The notes beneath the pieces were generated by a model. The model did no database searches. It had not been told where the DNA came from and saw only the letters and a list, made by a program, of their open reading frames with translations. The position numbers and the translations under genes were made by a program. A DNA stretch of 64,000 nucleotides from Pseudorhodoferax aquiterrae (GTDB lineage: Bacteria; Pseudomonadota; Gammaproteobacteria; Burkholderiales; Burkholderiaceae_C): contig NZ_BMYK01000009.1 in assembly GCF_014652235.1 (NCBI RefSeq), positions 124,001 through 188,000 on the forward strand, given 5' to 3'. Shown piece after piece: positions 1 through 8,534 of this stretch (the stretch's first letter is position 1; each line of letters begins with the position of its first letter).

Positions 1-1
1 G

Positions 2-1291
2 CACTTTGCGCTGGCCGACAACCTCAGCGTGCTCGACAACGTCATCCTGGGCACCGAGCCGCTGTGGCGCCCGCTGTCGCGGCGTGCCGCGGCGCGCGCG
101 CACCTGCTCGATGTGGCCCGGCGCTTCGGCCTGCCGGTGGACCCGGACGCGCGCGTGGGCGATCTGTCGGTCGGCGAACGCCAGCGCGTGGAGATCCTCA
201 AGGCCCTGTACCGCGGCGCGCGCATCCTGATCCTGGACGAGCCCACGGCCGTGCTGACACCGCAGGAGAGCGAGCAGCTGTTCGACACGCTGGCCGAGAT
301 GGTCGCCCAGGGCCTGGCCGTCATCTTCATCAGCCACAAGCTCGGCGAGGTGTTGCGCGTGTCGCACCGCGTGGCCGTGTTGCGCCACGGCAAGCGCGTG
401 GCCGAAGGCCGCACGGCCGACTGCGATCAGGCCCAGCTCGCGCGCTGGATGGTCGGCCACGCCGTGCAGCAGCGCGAACGCCAGCCCGCGCGGCAGGTCG
501 GCGCCGTGGTCTGCGAACTGGACCGCGTCAGCACCGCCGGCCACGGCAACGACCGCCTGCGCGACGTCTCGCTGACCCTGCGCGCGGGCGAGATCATGGC
601 GATCGCGGGCGTCTCCGGCAACGGCCAGGCCGCGCTGGCGGACCTGTTGACCGGCATGCGCCCGGCCAGCGGCGGCCGCGCCACGCTGCAGGGCCGGCCC
701 CTGCCCCGCACGCCGGGCGCGCTGGTGCAGCGCGGCGTGGCGCGCATCCCGGAGGACCGGCACGGCACGGGCGTGGTGGGCGACTTGGCACAGTGGGAGA
801 ACGCCGTCTCCGAACGGCTGCGCACGCCTGCCTTCTCGCGCGCGCTGGCCGGCCTGCGCTGGATCCGCCGGCGTGCCGCCACGGCGCAGGCCCGGCGCAT
901 CGTGGAGACCTTCGACGTGCGCGGCGGCGGCCTGCAGACCAGCGCCCGGTCGCTGTCCGGCGGCAACATGCAAAAGCTGATCCTCGGCCGGGCGCTGCTG
1001 CCGACGGCGGACGCGCAGACCGCGGTGCCCGCCCTCATCGTCGTGCACCAGCCGACCTGGGGCCTGGACATCGGCGCCGTGGCCTTCGTGCAGCAGCAGC
1101 TGATCGCCGCGCGCGATGCAGGCGCTGCGCTGCTGCTGATCTCCGACGACCTGGACGAGGTGCTCACACTGGGCGACCGCGTGGCCGTGATGCATGCCGG
1201 CCACCTGGGTCCGGCGCGGCCCGCGCAGGAATGGACGCGCGAAGCCATCGGCCTGGCCATGGCCGGCAGCGCAGAAAAGGAAGTTGCATGA
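2..1291 (+). CDS. ABC transporter ATP-binding protein, nucleoside/sugar type (5' end outside window)
   Basis: Energises import of a nucleoside or related solute through the two permeases that follow. The reading frame is open from base 2, so the N-terminus and the first Walker A lie outside the window. The visible part has the first domain's signature LSVGERQR and Walker B ILILDEPTAVLT, followed by a second ATPase domain. That domain's Walker A is degenerate (GVSGNGQ) and its signature is LSGGNMQK. The VVHQPTWGLD segment replaces the usual second Walker B. A degenerate second site is normal for fused two-domain ATPases of the YufO/RbsA type. The stop overlaps the next start (ATGA). A BMP-type binding protein is expected upstream but is not visible. 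Confidence 0.92.
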   Translation, partial: HFALADNLSVLDNVILGTEPLWRPLSRRAAARAHLLDVARRFGLPVDPDARVGDLSVGERQRVEILKALYRGARILILDEPTAVLTPQESEQLFDTLAEMVAQGLAVIFISHKLGEVLRVSHRVAVLRHGKRVAEGRTADCDQAQLARWMVGHAVQQRERQPARQVGAVVCELDRVSTAGHGNDRLRDVSLTLRAGEIMAIAGVSGNGQAALADLLTGMRPASGGRATLQGRPLPRTPGALVQRGVARIPEDRHGTGVVGDLAQWENAVSERLRTPAFSRALAGLRWIRRRAATAQARRIVETFDVRGGGLQTSARSLSGGNMQKLILGRALLPTADAQTAVPALIVVHQPTWGLDIGAVAFVQQQLIAARDAGAALLLISDDLDEVLTLGDRVAVMHAGHLGPARPAQEWTREAIGLAMAGSAEKEVA

Positions 1292-2346
1292 GGTTGGAAC
1301 GCCGCCACGCGGTTTCGCGTGGCGCCCTGCTGCTGGCGCCCCTGGGCGCCGTCGGCTTCACGCTGCTGGTCGCCGCGCTGCTGGTGCTGTGGGCCGGTGC
1401 GCCCGTGCTGCAGACCTACGGCCTGCTGCTGGCCGGCGGCTTCGGCTCGGTGTTCGCCTGGAGCGAGACGCTCACGCGCGCCATTCCGCTGGTCCTCACC
1501 GGCCTGGCCGCCACGGTGGCCTTCAAGGCCCGGCTGTTCAACATCGGCGCCGAGGGCCAGCTCTATGCCGGCGCCATCGCCGCCGTGGCCGTCGGCGGCC
1601 TGCACGGCGGCACGGGGCTGCAGTGGCCGGTCTGGGCGCTGTTCCCGCTCATGATGCTGGCGGCCGCGCTGGCCGGCGCCCTGCTGCTGCTGGGCCCGGC
1701 CCTCTTGAAGAACAAGCTCGGCGTGGACGAGGTCGTCACCACGCTGTTGTTCAACTTCATCATGCTGCTGGCCGTGGGCGCGCTGCTGGACGGCCCCATG
1801 AAGGACCCGCTGGCCATGGGCTGGCCGCAGAGCGTGGCGCTGCAACCGGACCTGGAGCTGGCCAAGCTCGTCGCGCAGACCCGCGTGCACACCGGCCTGC
1901 TGTGGGGCCTGGCGCTGGCCGTGATCGTCTGGGCCATCTTCCGCTTCACCGTGCTGGGCTTCGACATCCGCGCCCTGGGCGCCAGCCCCCGCGCCGCGGC
2001 CTTCGCGGGCGTGCCGGTCACGCGCACCGTGGTGCTCACCGCCCTGCTCTCGGGCGCGCTGGCCGGCCTGGCCGGCGCCATCGAGGTGGCGGGCCGCACC
2101 AGCTACGTGACGCTGGACATGTCGCCCAACTATGGCTACGCGGGCATCGTGATCGCCATGCTGGCCGGCCTGCACCCGCTGGGCGTGGTGGCCGCCGCCG
2201 TGTTCGTGGCCGGCGTGCTGGTCGGCGCCGACAGCATGAGCCGCGCCGTCGGCGTGCCGACCTACATCGCCGACGTGATCGTGGCCACCGCGCTGCTCGC
2301 GGTGCTGGTGGCCACGCTGCTGACCCAATACCGCGTGCGCAAATGA
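1288..2346 (+). CDS. ABC transporter permease, nucleoside type (first)
   Basis: Inner-membrane channel subunit of the same importer, 352 residues, about nine hydrophobic segments, of the branched-chain/ribose permease superfamily (BPD_transp_2). The FKARLFNIGAEGQLYAGA segment after the second or third helix is the typical cytoplasmic loop of YufP-like permeases. The ATG lies within the stop of the ATPase gene (ATGA), so translation is probably coupled. Its own stop overlaps the second permease in the same way. The substrate is inferred from family only; guanosine, other purine nucleosides or similar compounds are all possible. Confidence 0.92.
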   Translation: MRLERRHAVSRGALLLAPLGAVGFTLLVAALLVLWAGAPVLQTYGLLLAGGFGSVFAWSETLTRAIPLVLTGLAATVAFKARLFNIGAEGQLYAGAIAAVAVGGLHGGTGLQWPVWALFPLMMLAAALAGALLLLGPALLKNKLGVDEVVTTLLFNFIMLLAVGALLDGPMKDPLAMGWPQSVALQPDLELAKLVAQTRVHTGLLWGLALAVIVWAIFRFTVLGFDIRALGASPRAAAFAGVPVTRTVVLTALLSGALAGLAGAIEVAGRTSYVTLDMSPNYGYAGIVIAMLAGLHPLGVVAAAVFVAGVLVGADSMSRAVGVPTYIADVIVATALLAVLVATLLTQYRVRK

Positions 2347-3266
2347 GCGAGATCCTGGACATCCTGGGCAACGCGGCGTTTTGGGTCGCGGTGCTGCGCA
2401 TCGCCTCGCCGCTGATCCTCGGCACGCTGGGCGTGCTGCTGTGCGAACGCGCCGGCGTGCTGAACCTGGGCATCGAGGGCATCATGGTCGCGGGCGCCTT
2501 CGCGGGCTGGCTGGCCGTCTACGCGGGCTGGCCGCTCTGGATGGGCGTGGCCGTGGCCGCGCTGACCGGCATGGCCTTCGGCCTGCTGCACGCCTTCTTC
2601 ACGGTGGGGCTGGCGCTGTCGCAACACGTCTCGGGCCTGGGCATCACCATGCTGGCCACGGCGCTGTCGTACTACGGTTACCGCGTCAGCTTCCCCAAGG
2701 TCACGACGCCGCCCACGGTCACGCCCTTCGCGCCCATGGACTGGCTGCCCCTGCCCATCTTGAGCGCACAGACGCCACTGACCCTGCTGGCCCTGCTGCT
2801 GGTGCCTGCGATCGCCTACCTGCTGTACCGCACGCCGGCGGGCCTGGCGCTGCGCATGGTGGGCGAGAACCCACAGGCTGCCGAAGGCCAGGGCCTGTCG
2901 GTCGCGCGCACGCGCACGGCCGCCATCGTGGCCGGTTCGGCGCTGATGGGCATCGCGGGCAGCTTCCTCACGCTGTCGGCCTTCAACGCCTTCTTCTTCA
3001 ACATGGTCAACGGCCGCGGCTGGATCTGCGTGGCGCTGGTGGTGTTCGCCTCCTGGCGGCCCGGCAAGGCGCTGCTGGGCGCGCTGCTGTTCGCCTTCTT
3101 CGACGCGCTGCAGCTGCGCCTGCAGCAGTCGGGCGACGCGCTGCTGCCCTACCAGCTGTACCTCATGCTGCCCTACGTGTTGTCCATCGTCGCGCTCGTC
3201 GTGGTGGCGCGCAAGGCGGCCTATCCGCAGGCGCTCATGAAGCCGTACCGCAAGGGCGAACGCTAG
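2343..3266 (+). CDS. ABC transporter permease, nucleoside type (second)
   Basis: Second channel subunit of the importer, 307 residues, YufQ-like. The LCERAGVLNLGIEGIMVAG segment matches the equivalent loop in the first permease and is the family signature. Eight or nine hydrophobic helices can be traced. The start overlaps the preceding stop by four bases (ATGA). This is the last gene of the operon: the next gene starts 21 bases after the TAG with its own promoter-like sequence. Confidence 0.92.
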   Translation: MSEILDILGNAAFWVAVLRIASPLILGTLGVLLCERAGVLNLGIEGIMVAGAFAGWLAVYAGWPLWMGVAVAALTGMAFGLLHAFFTVGLALSQHVSGLGITMLATALSYYGYRVSFPKVTTPPTVTPFAPMDWLPLPILSAQTPLTLLALLLVPAIAYLLYRTPAGLALRMVGENPQAAEGQGLSVARTRTAAIVAGSALMGIAGSFLTLSAFNAFFFNMVNGRGWICVALVVFASWRPGKALLGALLFAFFDALQLRLQQSGDALLPYQLYLMLPYVLSIVALVVVARKAAYPQALMKPYRKGER

Positions 3267-3274
3267 CCTCCTGG

Positions 3275-3280
3275 GACAAT
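3275..3280 (+). promoter_or_regulatory. -10 element of predicted leaderless promoter, tapT
   Basis: GACAAT preceded by TGG (extended -10 pattern), then exactly seven bases (CGACGGC), then the ATG at 3288. No Shine-Dalgarno sequence is present. Transcription would start at or next to the A of the start codon. No convincing -35 is visible. Confidence 0.5.
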
Positions 3281-3287
3281 CGACGGC

Positions 3288-4022
3288 ATGCCCCATGCCG
3301 TCTCCCTGTTGCGCGCCGCCCGGCTCACGCACAGCGTCAAGCCCTTTCTCGCGCGCCGCGGCTCGCGCAGCCCGCGCTGCGCTGGCTGTCGCCTGTTGCC
3401 CAGCCATTGCATCTGCGGCCTGCGGCCGGTGGTGTCCACGGACGCCGGCATGTGCCTGCTGATGGCCGACATCGAACCGCTCAAGCCCAGCAACACGGGT
3501 TGGCTGATTGCCGACCTGGTGGCCGACACCTTCGCCTTCGCCTGGGCCCGCACCGCCGTCGATCCGGCCCTGCTCGCGCTGCTGGCCGACCCGCAGTGGC
3601 AGCCCTACGTGGTGTTTCCGGGCGAATACGCGGCGCCCGAACGCGTGGTGCACGCCGTGCAGCCGGCCCCGGCCGCATCAGGCAGGCGGCCGCTGTTCAT
3701 CCTGCTGGACGGCACCTGGTCCGAGGCACGCAAGATGTTCGGCAAGAGCCCCTACCTGGCCCACCTGCCCGTGCTGAGCCTGCAGCCCGACCGCGCCTCC
3801 GAGTACAAGCTGCGCCGCTCGCGCCGCAACGACCACTTCTGCACCAGCGAGGTGGCCGCCATGTGCCTGGCGCTGGCGGGCGAGGAACAAGCAGCCCAGG
3901 CGCTGGACGCCTGGCTGGACGTGTTCAGCTACCACTACCTGCAGGCCAGGAACCAGCAGAAGATCGACTGGGACAGCCCGGCACACCAGCGCCTGCGGGC
4001 GCTGGAAGCTTCAACCGTTTGA
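3288..4022 (+). CDS. tapT: DTW-domain tRNA uridine aminocarboxypropyltransferase (TapT/YfiP family)
   Basis: Predicted to transfer the 3-amino-3-carboxypropyl group of S-adenosylmethionine to a uridine in tRNA, giving acp3U. The 244-residue protein has a zinc-type cluster near the N-terminus (C31, C34, C41, C43 in CAGC...CIC). The family-defining DGTW motif is at 141-144, in LLDGTWSEARKMF. The start at 3288 is supported by the adjacent -10 element and the lack of any better upstream start. The stop overlaps by 12 bases the stop of the unknown gene on the other strand. TapT and TuaA/DTWD proteins are close relatives, so the exact tRNA position is not certain. Confidence 0.8.
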   Translation: MPHAVSLLRAARLTHSVKPFLARRGSRSPRCAGCRLLPSHCICGLRPVVSTDAGMCLLMADIEPLKPSNTGWLIADLVADTFAFAWARTAVDPALLALLADPQWQPYVVFPGEYAAPERVVHAVQPAPAASGRRPLFILLDGTWSEARKMFGKSPYLAHLPVLSLQPDRASEYKLRRSRRNDHFCTSEVAAMCLALAGEEQAAQALDAWLDVFSYHYLQARNQQKIDWDSPAHQRLRALEASTV

Positions 4023-4730
4023 CTGCAACAGGGCCTTGGCGGCCTCGATGCGCAGGGCCATGGGCACACCCTCGTCGTCCATGACCCGGCGCAGGAAGCC
4101 GATGGCGTCGCCGGCCGCCTCGGCGCGCGCCGCGGGCTGCGGCGCCGGTGCAGGCGCGGCGGCCGGGGCCTGCGTGCCCAGCTGACGCAAGGCCGCGTCG
4201 AACGCAGCCGGTTTCACGAGGGCGAGGCCGCGCAGCAGGCTGGCCTGGCCCTCCTCGTTGGGCGGGATGTCCAGCCAGGGCGTGTCGCCGAACACCGGTG
4301 CGAGGTCCGGCGCGACGAAGGCCGACCAGTTGCCGCTGCCGGCCTGCTCGGCCGGCACCAGGGCCGCGTGTTCCAGCGCCGGCGTGGGCAACAGGCGCAG
4401 GCGCCGCGCATCCACGTCGGGCAGGAAGCGGCGCCGCAGGCCCTCCAGGAAGGCGTGGCCCTGCGCGGCGGCCACCGGCTCGGCCAGCGCGAACCACAGC
4501 TGCATGGCGTCGTCGCCCGAGACCGCGATGGCCGGCGCCGGCAGCTCCAGCTCCGCCTGCACGCCCTGCCAGACGCGGGCCAGCACCTCCCATTCGGACG
4601 GACGCCGCAGTTCCATGACCAGGGCGCGCACCGTGCCGTCCGCCCCCAGCAGCCCGTCCGGCGGTGCGGCTGCGTCGGCGGCTGGGCGGGGCAGGTAGAG
4701 GCGGCGGAGTTCGGTGGCGAGCGTGTTCAT
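4011..4730 (-). CDS. hypothetical protein, 239 residues
   Basis: I do not recognise a family. The protein starts MNTLATELRRLYLP, has no signal peptide or membrane helix, and is rich in Ala, Leu and Pro. A proline/alanine linker (about residues 185-203) separates a compact N-terminal part from a short helical tail with IGFLRRVMDDEG. The conserved-looking segments VMELRRPSEW and WSAFVAPDLAPVFGDTPWLD suggest a cytosolic accessory protein. It is convergent with tapT, the stops overlapping by 12 bases, and follows the SMP-30 gene by only 13 bases on the same strand, so it may be the last gene of that operon. Confidence 0.75.
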   Translation of the reverse strand: MNTLATELRRLYLPRPAADAAAPPDGLLGADGTVRALVMELRRPSEWEVLARVWQGVQAELELPAPAIAVSGDDAMQLWFALAEPVAAAQGHAFLEGLRRRFLPDVDARRLRLLPTPALEHAALVPAEQAGSGNWSAFVAPDLAPVFGDTPWLDIPPNEEGQASLLRGLALVKPAAFDAALRQLGTQAPAAAPAPAPQPAARAEAAGDAIGFLRRVMDDEGVPMALRIEAAKALLQSNG

Positions 4731-4743
4731 GGCGGGCCGGAGC

Positions 4744-5667
4744 TTACGCGCTCCGGGCCCTCGCCAGCGGCAATCCCGGGACGTCCATCGCCGCACGCAG
4801 GATCTGGCCGTGGGTGGAATCCGTGATGTACAGCGTGCGCCGGTCCGGCCCGCCGAAGGCCAGGTTCGTGGTGGATGCACCGGCGGCGCCGCGCAACACC
4901 TGCACCGGCTCGGCACGGTGGTTGAGCACCCACACATAGCCCAGCCCGGGGTTGGCGACCAGCACCCTGCCCTCGCCGTCCACGGCCAGGCCGTCCGGGC
5001 CGCTGGGGCCGTAGGAGGTGAAGAACTGACTCACCTTGGCCACGCTGCCGTCGGGCAGCAGCGGCACACGCCAGACGCAGTTGCCGCGCGTGACGGCCAG
5101 GTACAGCAGCTTGCCGTCGGGCGAGAGCGCCACGCCGTTGGGGCTGGGCACGTTGGCCAGCAGCAGGTCCAGCTGGCCGTCCGGACGCAGCCGGTACAGC
5201 CGGCCGGTCGGGTCGTGCAGGCCGGTCTGGCCCTGGTCGGTGAAGTACAGGTTGCCGGCGGCGTCGAACACCAGGTCGTTGACGCCCTTGAAGCGTTCGG
5301 AGTTGCGCCGCTGCAGGTGGGGCGTCACCGCGCCCGTCGTCACGTCCACCCGCATCAGGCCGTTCTTGTAGTCGGTGACCAGCAGCGTGCGGGCATCGAG
5401 GAACTTCAGGCCATTGGGCTCGCCGTCGTACTCGGCCACGAGCGACCACTGGCCCGCGCTGTCGATGCGGAATACCCGGCCCCAGGGAATGTCGCTCACA
5501 TAGAGGTTGCCGGCCTCGTCGAACACCGGGCCTTCCAGGAAGGAATCGGTGACCGTGCCGCCGCGGTTCGCGTCGGCCCAGTCGCTGCGCTCGGCCCGGC
5601 GCAGCGCGGCCGGCATGGTGGTGAAGACGTCCAGGTCGCGGACCTGGGGTGCTTGCAGCAGGAACAT
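4744..5667 (-). CDS. SMP-30/gluconolactonase family lactonase
   Basis: Predicted metal-dependent beta-propeller hydrolase that opens a sugar or aldonic acid lactone, 307 residues. The metal and active-site landmarks are visible: LEGPVFDEAGNLYVSD near the N-terminus (Glu ligand), NDLVFDAAGNLYFTD, NGVALSPDGKLLYL (Asn ligand) and PDGLAVDGEGRVLVA (Asp ligand). The ATG at 5667 is chosen because it overlaps the stop of the upstream amidohydrolase gene (TGATG); the frame stays open further upstream without a homologous sequence. Its place at the end of an operon with two lactone-type amidohydrolases fits a lactone-opening step. Confidence 0.87.
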   Translation of the reverse strand: MFLLQAPQVRDLDVFTTMPAALRRAERSDWADANRGGTVTDSFLEGPVFDEAGNLYVSDIPWGRVFRIDSAGQWSLVAEYDGEPNGLKFLDARTLLVTDYKNGLMRVDVTTGAVTPHLQRRNSERFKGVNDLVFDAAGNLYFTDQGQTGLHDPTGRLYRLRPDGQLDLLLANVPSPNGVALSPDGKLLYLAVTRGNCVWRVPLLPDGSVAKVSQFFTSYGPSGPDGLAVDGEGRVLVANPGLGYVWVLNHRAEPVQVLRGAAGASTTNLAFGGPDRRTLYITDSTHGQILRAAMDVPGLPLARARSA

Positions 5668-6533
5668 CAGGAATCTCCAGGAAAACCGTAAAGCCGGGCC
5701 GGGTTGGCGACCAGGATGTCGTGCGCCACAGCGTCGGAGCCGCACCAGCCGTGCAGCACGTCCAGCAGGTCGGCATCGTTGATGCTGCAGGGCGCCTCGG
5801 TCGTGTGCGGCCAGTCGCTGCCCCAGAGCATGCGCTCGGGCGCGGCCTGCACGAAGGCGCGACCCAAGCATTGCACATCGTCATAGGCTGGTGCCCCGGC
5901 ACGCGAGCGCATGTAGACGCCGGACAGCTTGATCCAGGTACGGCCCGCGTCCAGCAGCCGGCGCAGCACGGCGAAGGCCGGGCTCGATGGCCCATCGGCC
6001 GGATCGATGCGGCCCAAGTGGTCGACGACCAGCGGCGTGGCCAGGCCGGCCAGCAGCGCCTGCATGGCGACGATCTGTTCCGGCTCGGCCAGGAGCTGGA
6101 TGTGCCAGCCCAGCCGCGCCGCCTTCTCCGACAGCGCCTGCAGCATCTGCGGTGTGGTCCGGCCCCAGGACTGGGGCGAGACGAAGTTCACGCGCAGGCC
6201 GCGCACGCCTGCCGCGGCCAGCCGGTCGAGCTCGGCGTCCTCCACGCCGGCGCCCACCACCGCCACCCCGCAGGCGGCGGCGCCGAGCTGCGCCAGCGCA
6301 TCCAACGTGCAGGCGTTGTCGGTGCCGTAGGTGGACGGTGTGACGACCACGCAGCGCTGCGTGCCCAGACGCTGCTGCAACAACCGGTAGGCGCCGACCT
6401 CGGCCCGTGGCGGCGTGCGCTGCCAATGCGGTGACGGCGCGAAGCGCGGATCGAAGATGTGCATGTGGCTGTCGCAGGCGCCGGCCGGCACGGCACGGCC
6501 GAGCCGGTTGCTGCCAGCCGAGTGCGGAACCAC
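5667..6533 (-). CDS. amidohydrolase (2-pyrone-4,6-dicarboxylate hydrolase / lactonase type), copy 1
   Basis: TIM-barrel metallohydrolase of the Amidohydro_2 family (288 residues), related to LigI-type pyrone dicarboxylate lactonases and to D-galactarolactone isomerase. Visible active-site elements are DSHMHIFD (H23, H25), VVDHLGRID with the barrel histidine, and LWGSDWPHT with the catalytic Asp. The start is GTG at 6533, four bases after the stop of the upstream Bug gene. It is paralogous to the protein at 11165-12070: both share a TPSTYGTDN segment and the GSDWPH motif. Lactone hydrolysis is family knowledge; the substrate is unknown. Confidence 0.87.
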   Translation of the reverse strand: MVPHSAGSNRLGRAVPAGACDSHMHIFDPRFAPSPHWQRTPPRAEVGAYRLLQQRLGTQRCVVVTPSTYGTDNACTLDALAQLGAAACGVAVVGAGVEDAELDRLAAAGVRGLRVNFVSPQSWGRTTPQMLQALSEKAARLGWHIQLLAEPEQIVAMQALLAGLATPLVVDHLGRIDPADGPSSPAFAVLRRLLDAGRTWIKLSGVYMRSRAGAPAYDDVQCLGRAFVQAAPERMLWGSDWPHTTEAPCSINDADLLDVLHGWCGSDAVAHDILVANPARLYGFPGDS

Positions 6534-6537
6534 CGGA

Positions 6538-7497
6538 TCAATCCAGCTTGATGCCGCCCTTCTTCACCACCTCGGCCCATTTCGCGTCTTCCTTCTTGAG
6601 GAAAGTGCCGAACTCGGCCGGCGTGGAGCCCACGGGCTGCGTGCCCATCTCGACGAAGCGCTGCTTGACCTCGTTCTCGGCCATGACCTCGACCACGGCC
6701 TTGTGGAGCGCAGCGACGGTGGCCGCCGGCACGCCCGCAGGCAGCAACAGGCCATGCCACTCGTAGGCCTCGTAGCCGGGCAGCACGGTCTCGGCCACGG
6801 TGGGCACATGGGGCAGGCGCTTGCTGCGCTCGGGTGAGGACACGGCCAATGCGCGCAGCTTGCCGGACTCCACCAGCGGCGAGGCCGCGGCCACGGTGGC
6901 GAACATGAAGTCCACCTGCCCGCCCGTCACGTCCACGATGGCCGGGCCACCGCTCTTGTAGCCCACGTGCACCATGTCCAGGTCCAGCCGCTGGCGCAGC
7001 AGTTCCGCGGCCAGGCGTTGCACCGTGCCGCTGCCGCCCGAAGCGTAGTTCAGCTTGCCGGGCTGGGCCTTGGCGCGGGCGACGAGATCCTTCACGTCCT
7101 TGATCGGCGAATCGCCTTTGACGATCAGCACGTTGGGTGCCAGCGCCACCAGCGTGAGCGGCTGCAGCGCATCGGCCGCATACGGCATCTTGGGGAACAG
7201 GTGCGGGTTGATGGAATACGGCGTCGCGTCGTAGAGCACCGTGGTGCCATCCGGCTTGGACTTGGCCACGTAGCTTTCGCCGATGGTGCCGCTGGCGCCC
7301 GCGCGGTTGTCCACGATCACGCTGGTGCCGAGCTTGGTGGCGAGGCGCTGGGCCAGCACGCGGGCCAGCGCATCGGCCGCGCCGCCGGGGGCGTAGGGCA
7401 CGACGATGGTGACGGTCTTGTCGGCGAACTGGGCGTGGGCGGCCAGGCTGGCGACCAGGGCACAGGCGGCGAAGAGGCTTCGGACGAGTTTTTTCAT
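6538..7497 (-). CDS. Bug-family (TctC) periplasmic solute-binding protein 1
   Basis: Periplasmic substrate-binding protein of the tripartite tricarboxylate transporter class (319 residues). A Sec signal peptide ends in AAHAQF. The two ligand-contact loops are recognisable: VVPYAPGGAAD and YASGGSGTVQRL, followed by HVGYKSGGPAIVDVTGG. The start has a good ribosome binding site (AAGGAGACCTCTTC-ATG). It is third from the end of the operon and follows the second Bug gene by 44 bases. No TctA or TctB membrane partner lies in the window, so it must work with a distant transporter or as a sensor. Confidence 0.92.
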   Translation of the reverse strand: MKKLVRSLFAACALVASLAAHAQFADKTVTIVVPYAPGGAADALARVLAQRLATKLGTSVIVDNRAGASGTIGESYVAKSKPDGTTVLYDATPYSINPHLFPKMPYAADALQPLTLVALAPNVLIVKGDSPIKDVKDLVARAKAQPGKLNYASGGSGTVQRLAAELLRQRLDLDMVHVGYKSGGPAIVDVTGGQVDFMFATVAAASPLVESGKLRALAVSSPERSKRLPHVPTVAETVLPGYEAYEWHGLLLPAGVPAATVAALHKAVVEVMAENEVKQRFVEMGTQPVGSTPAEFGTFLKKEDAKWAEVVKKGGIKLD

Positions 7498-7541
7498 GAA
7501 GAGGTCTCCTTGGGATGCGATGGTGTTCTGGTCGACGGCGT

Positions 7542-8534
7542 TCACTCGGCCTTGAGATCGAGGTCGCGGGCCAGCTGGGTGTTCTCGCGCACTTCGCGCT
7601 GCAGCTGGGCGGCGAACGGCGCGCCACAGTGGCCCTGGGCTTCCATGCCCATGCCGCGCAGCTTCTCGACGGTGGCAGGGGCGCGCGTGAAGTCCTGCGA
7701 CACGCGCTCCAGCGCCGCCAGCACGGCGGGCGGCGTGCCGGCCGGAGCCAGCAGGCCGTACCAGGCGTCGGCGCTGTAGCCCTTCACGCCGGCTTCCTCG
7801 AAGGTCGGCACGTTCGGCAGCAAGGGGGAGCGCTGCGGCGCGGCCACGGCCAGTGCGGTGAGCTTGCCCGATTGCACCTGCGGCAGCACCGAGCCCAGCG
7901 TCGCGAACGAGCTGTCCACCTGGCCGCCGATCAGGTCGGTCACGGCCTGTGCCGCACCCTTGTACGGGATGTGGTTCATGCTGGTGCCCGTGAGCCGCGT
8001 GAAGTGCGCGCTCGCGAAATGGCCCGAGCTGCCGCTGCCCGGCGTGGCATAGGTGCGCTTGCCGGGTTCGGCCTTGACCTGCTGCAAGAAGGCCGCCAGC
8101 GTCTTGACGGGCATGGCCGGCCCGACCGCCAGCACCGTGGGACTGACGGCCAGCGTGCACACCGGAGCGAAGGACTTCACCGCATCGAACTTCACGCGGC
8201 TGGCGTACAGCGCCGGGATCATGGTGTGGTTGGTCGCCCCGAGCAGCAAGGTGTAGCCGTCGGCCGGCGCGCTCGCGACGGCTTCCGCCGCCAGGATGGT
8301 GTTGGCGCCGGGCTTGTTGTCCACGATGACGGGCTGGCCGAGCTGGCGCGCTGCGTGGTCGGCAAAAGCGCGCGCGACCACGTCGGTCGGGCCGCCGGCC
8401 GAGAAGCCGACCACGATGCGCACCGGCTTGCCGGGCCAGGCGGCCGGGGCGGACTGGGCCGAGGCCAGTGCGGCGGCGGCCAGCAGCATGGCGCCTGTCC
8501 CCAGCCGCCAGAGAGTGCGGGCCTGCCGGCTCAT
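7542..8534 (-). CDS. Bug-family (TctC) periplasmic solute-binding protein 2
   Basis: 330-residue solute-binding protein. The signal peptide ends near ALASAQS, and the ligand loops are VVGFSAGGPTDVV, ATPGSGSSGHFAS and HIPYKGAAQAVTDLIGG. The ATG at 8534 overlaps the stop of the dehydrogenase gene (ATGA), which fixes the start. It clearly differs in sequence from the other three Bug proteins, so this is not a recent duplication. It carries an unusual Cys in the middle domain (PVCTLAVSPTVL). Confidence 0.92.
   Translation of the reverse strand: MSRQARTLWRLGTGAMLLAAAALASAQSAPAAWPGKPVRIVVGFSAGGPTDVVARAFADHAARQLGQPVIVDNKPGANTILAAEAVASAPADGYTLLLGATNHTMIPALYASRVKFDAVKSFAPVCTLAVSPTVLAVGPAMPVKTLAAFLQQVKAEPGKRTYATPGSGSSGHFASAHFTRLTGTSMNHIPYKGAAQAVTDLIGGQVDSSFATLGSVLPQVQSGKLTALAVAAPQRSPLLPNVPTFEEAGVKGYSADAWYGLLAPAGTPPAVLAALERVSQDFTRAPATVEKLRGMGMEAQGHCGAPFAAQLQREVRENTQLARDLDLKAE

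Noticed and set aside
427-2328. Long open frame of more than 600 codons antisense to the ABC transporter genes, and many like it elsewhere
   Set aside because: Very high GC leaves few stop codons in other frames. These frames have Arg/Gly/Pro/His-heavy compositions, no recognisable domains, and lie opposite genes with clear motifs.
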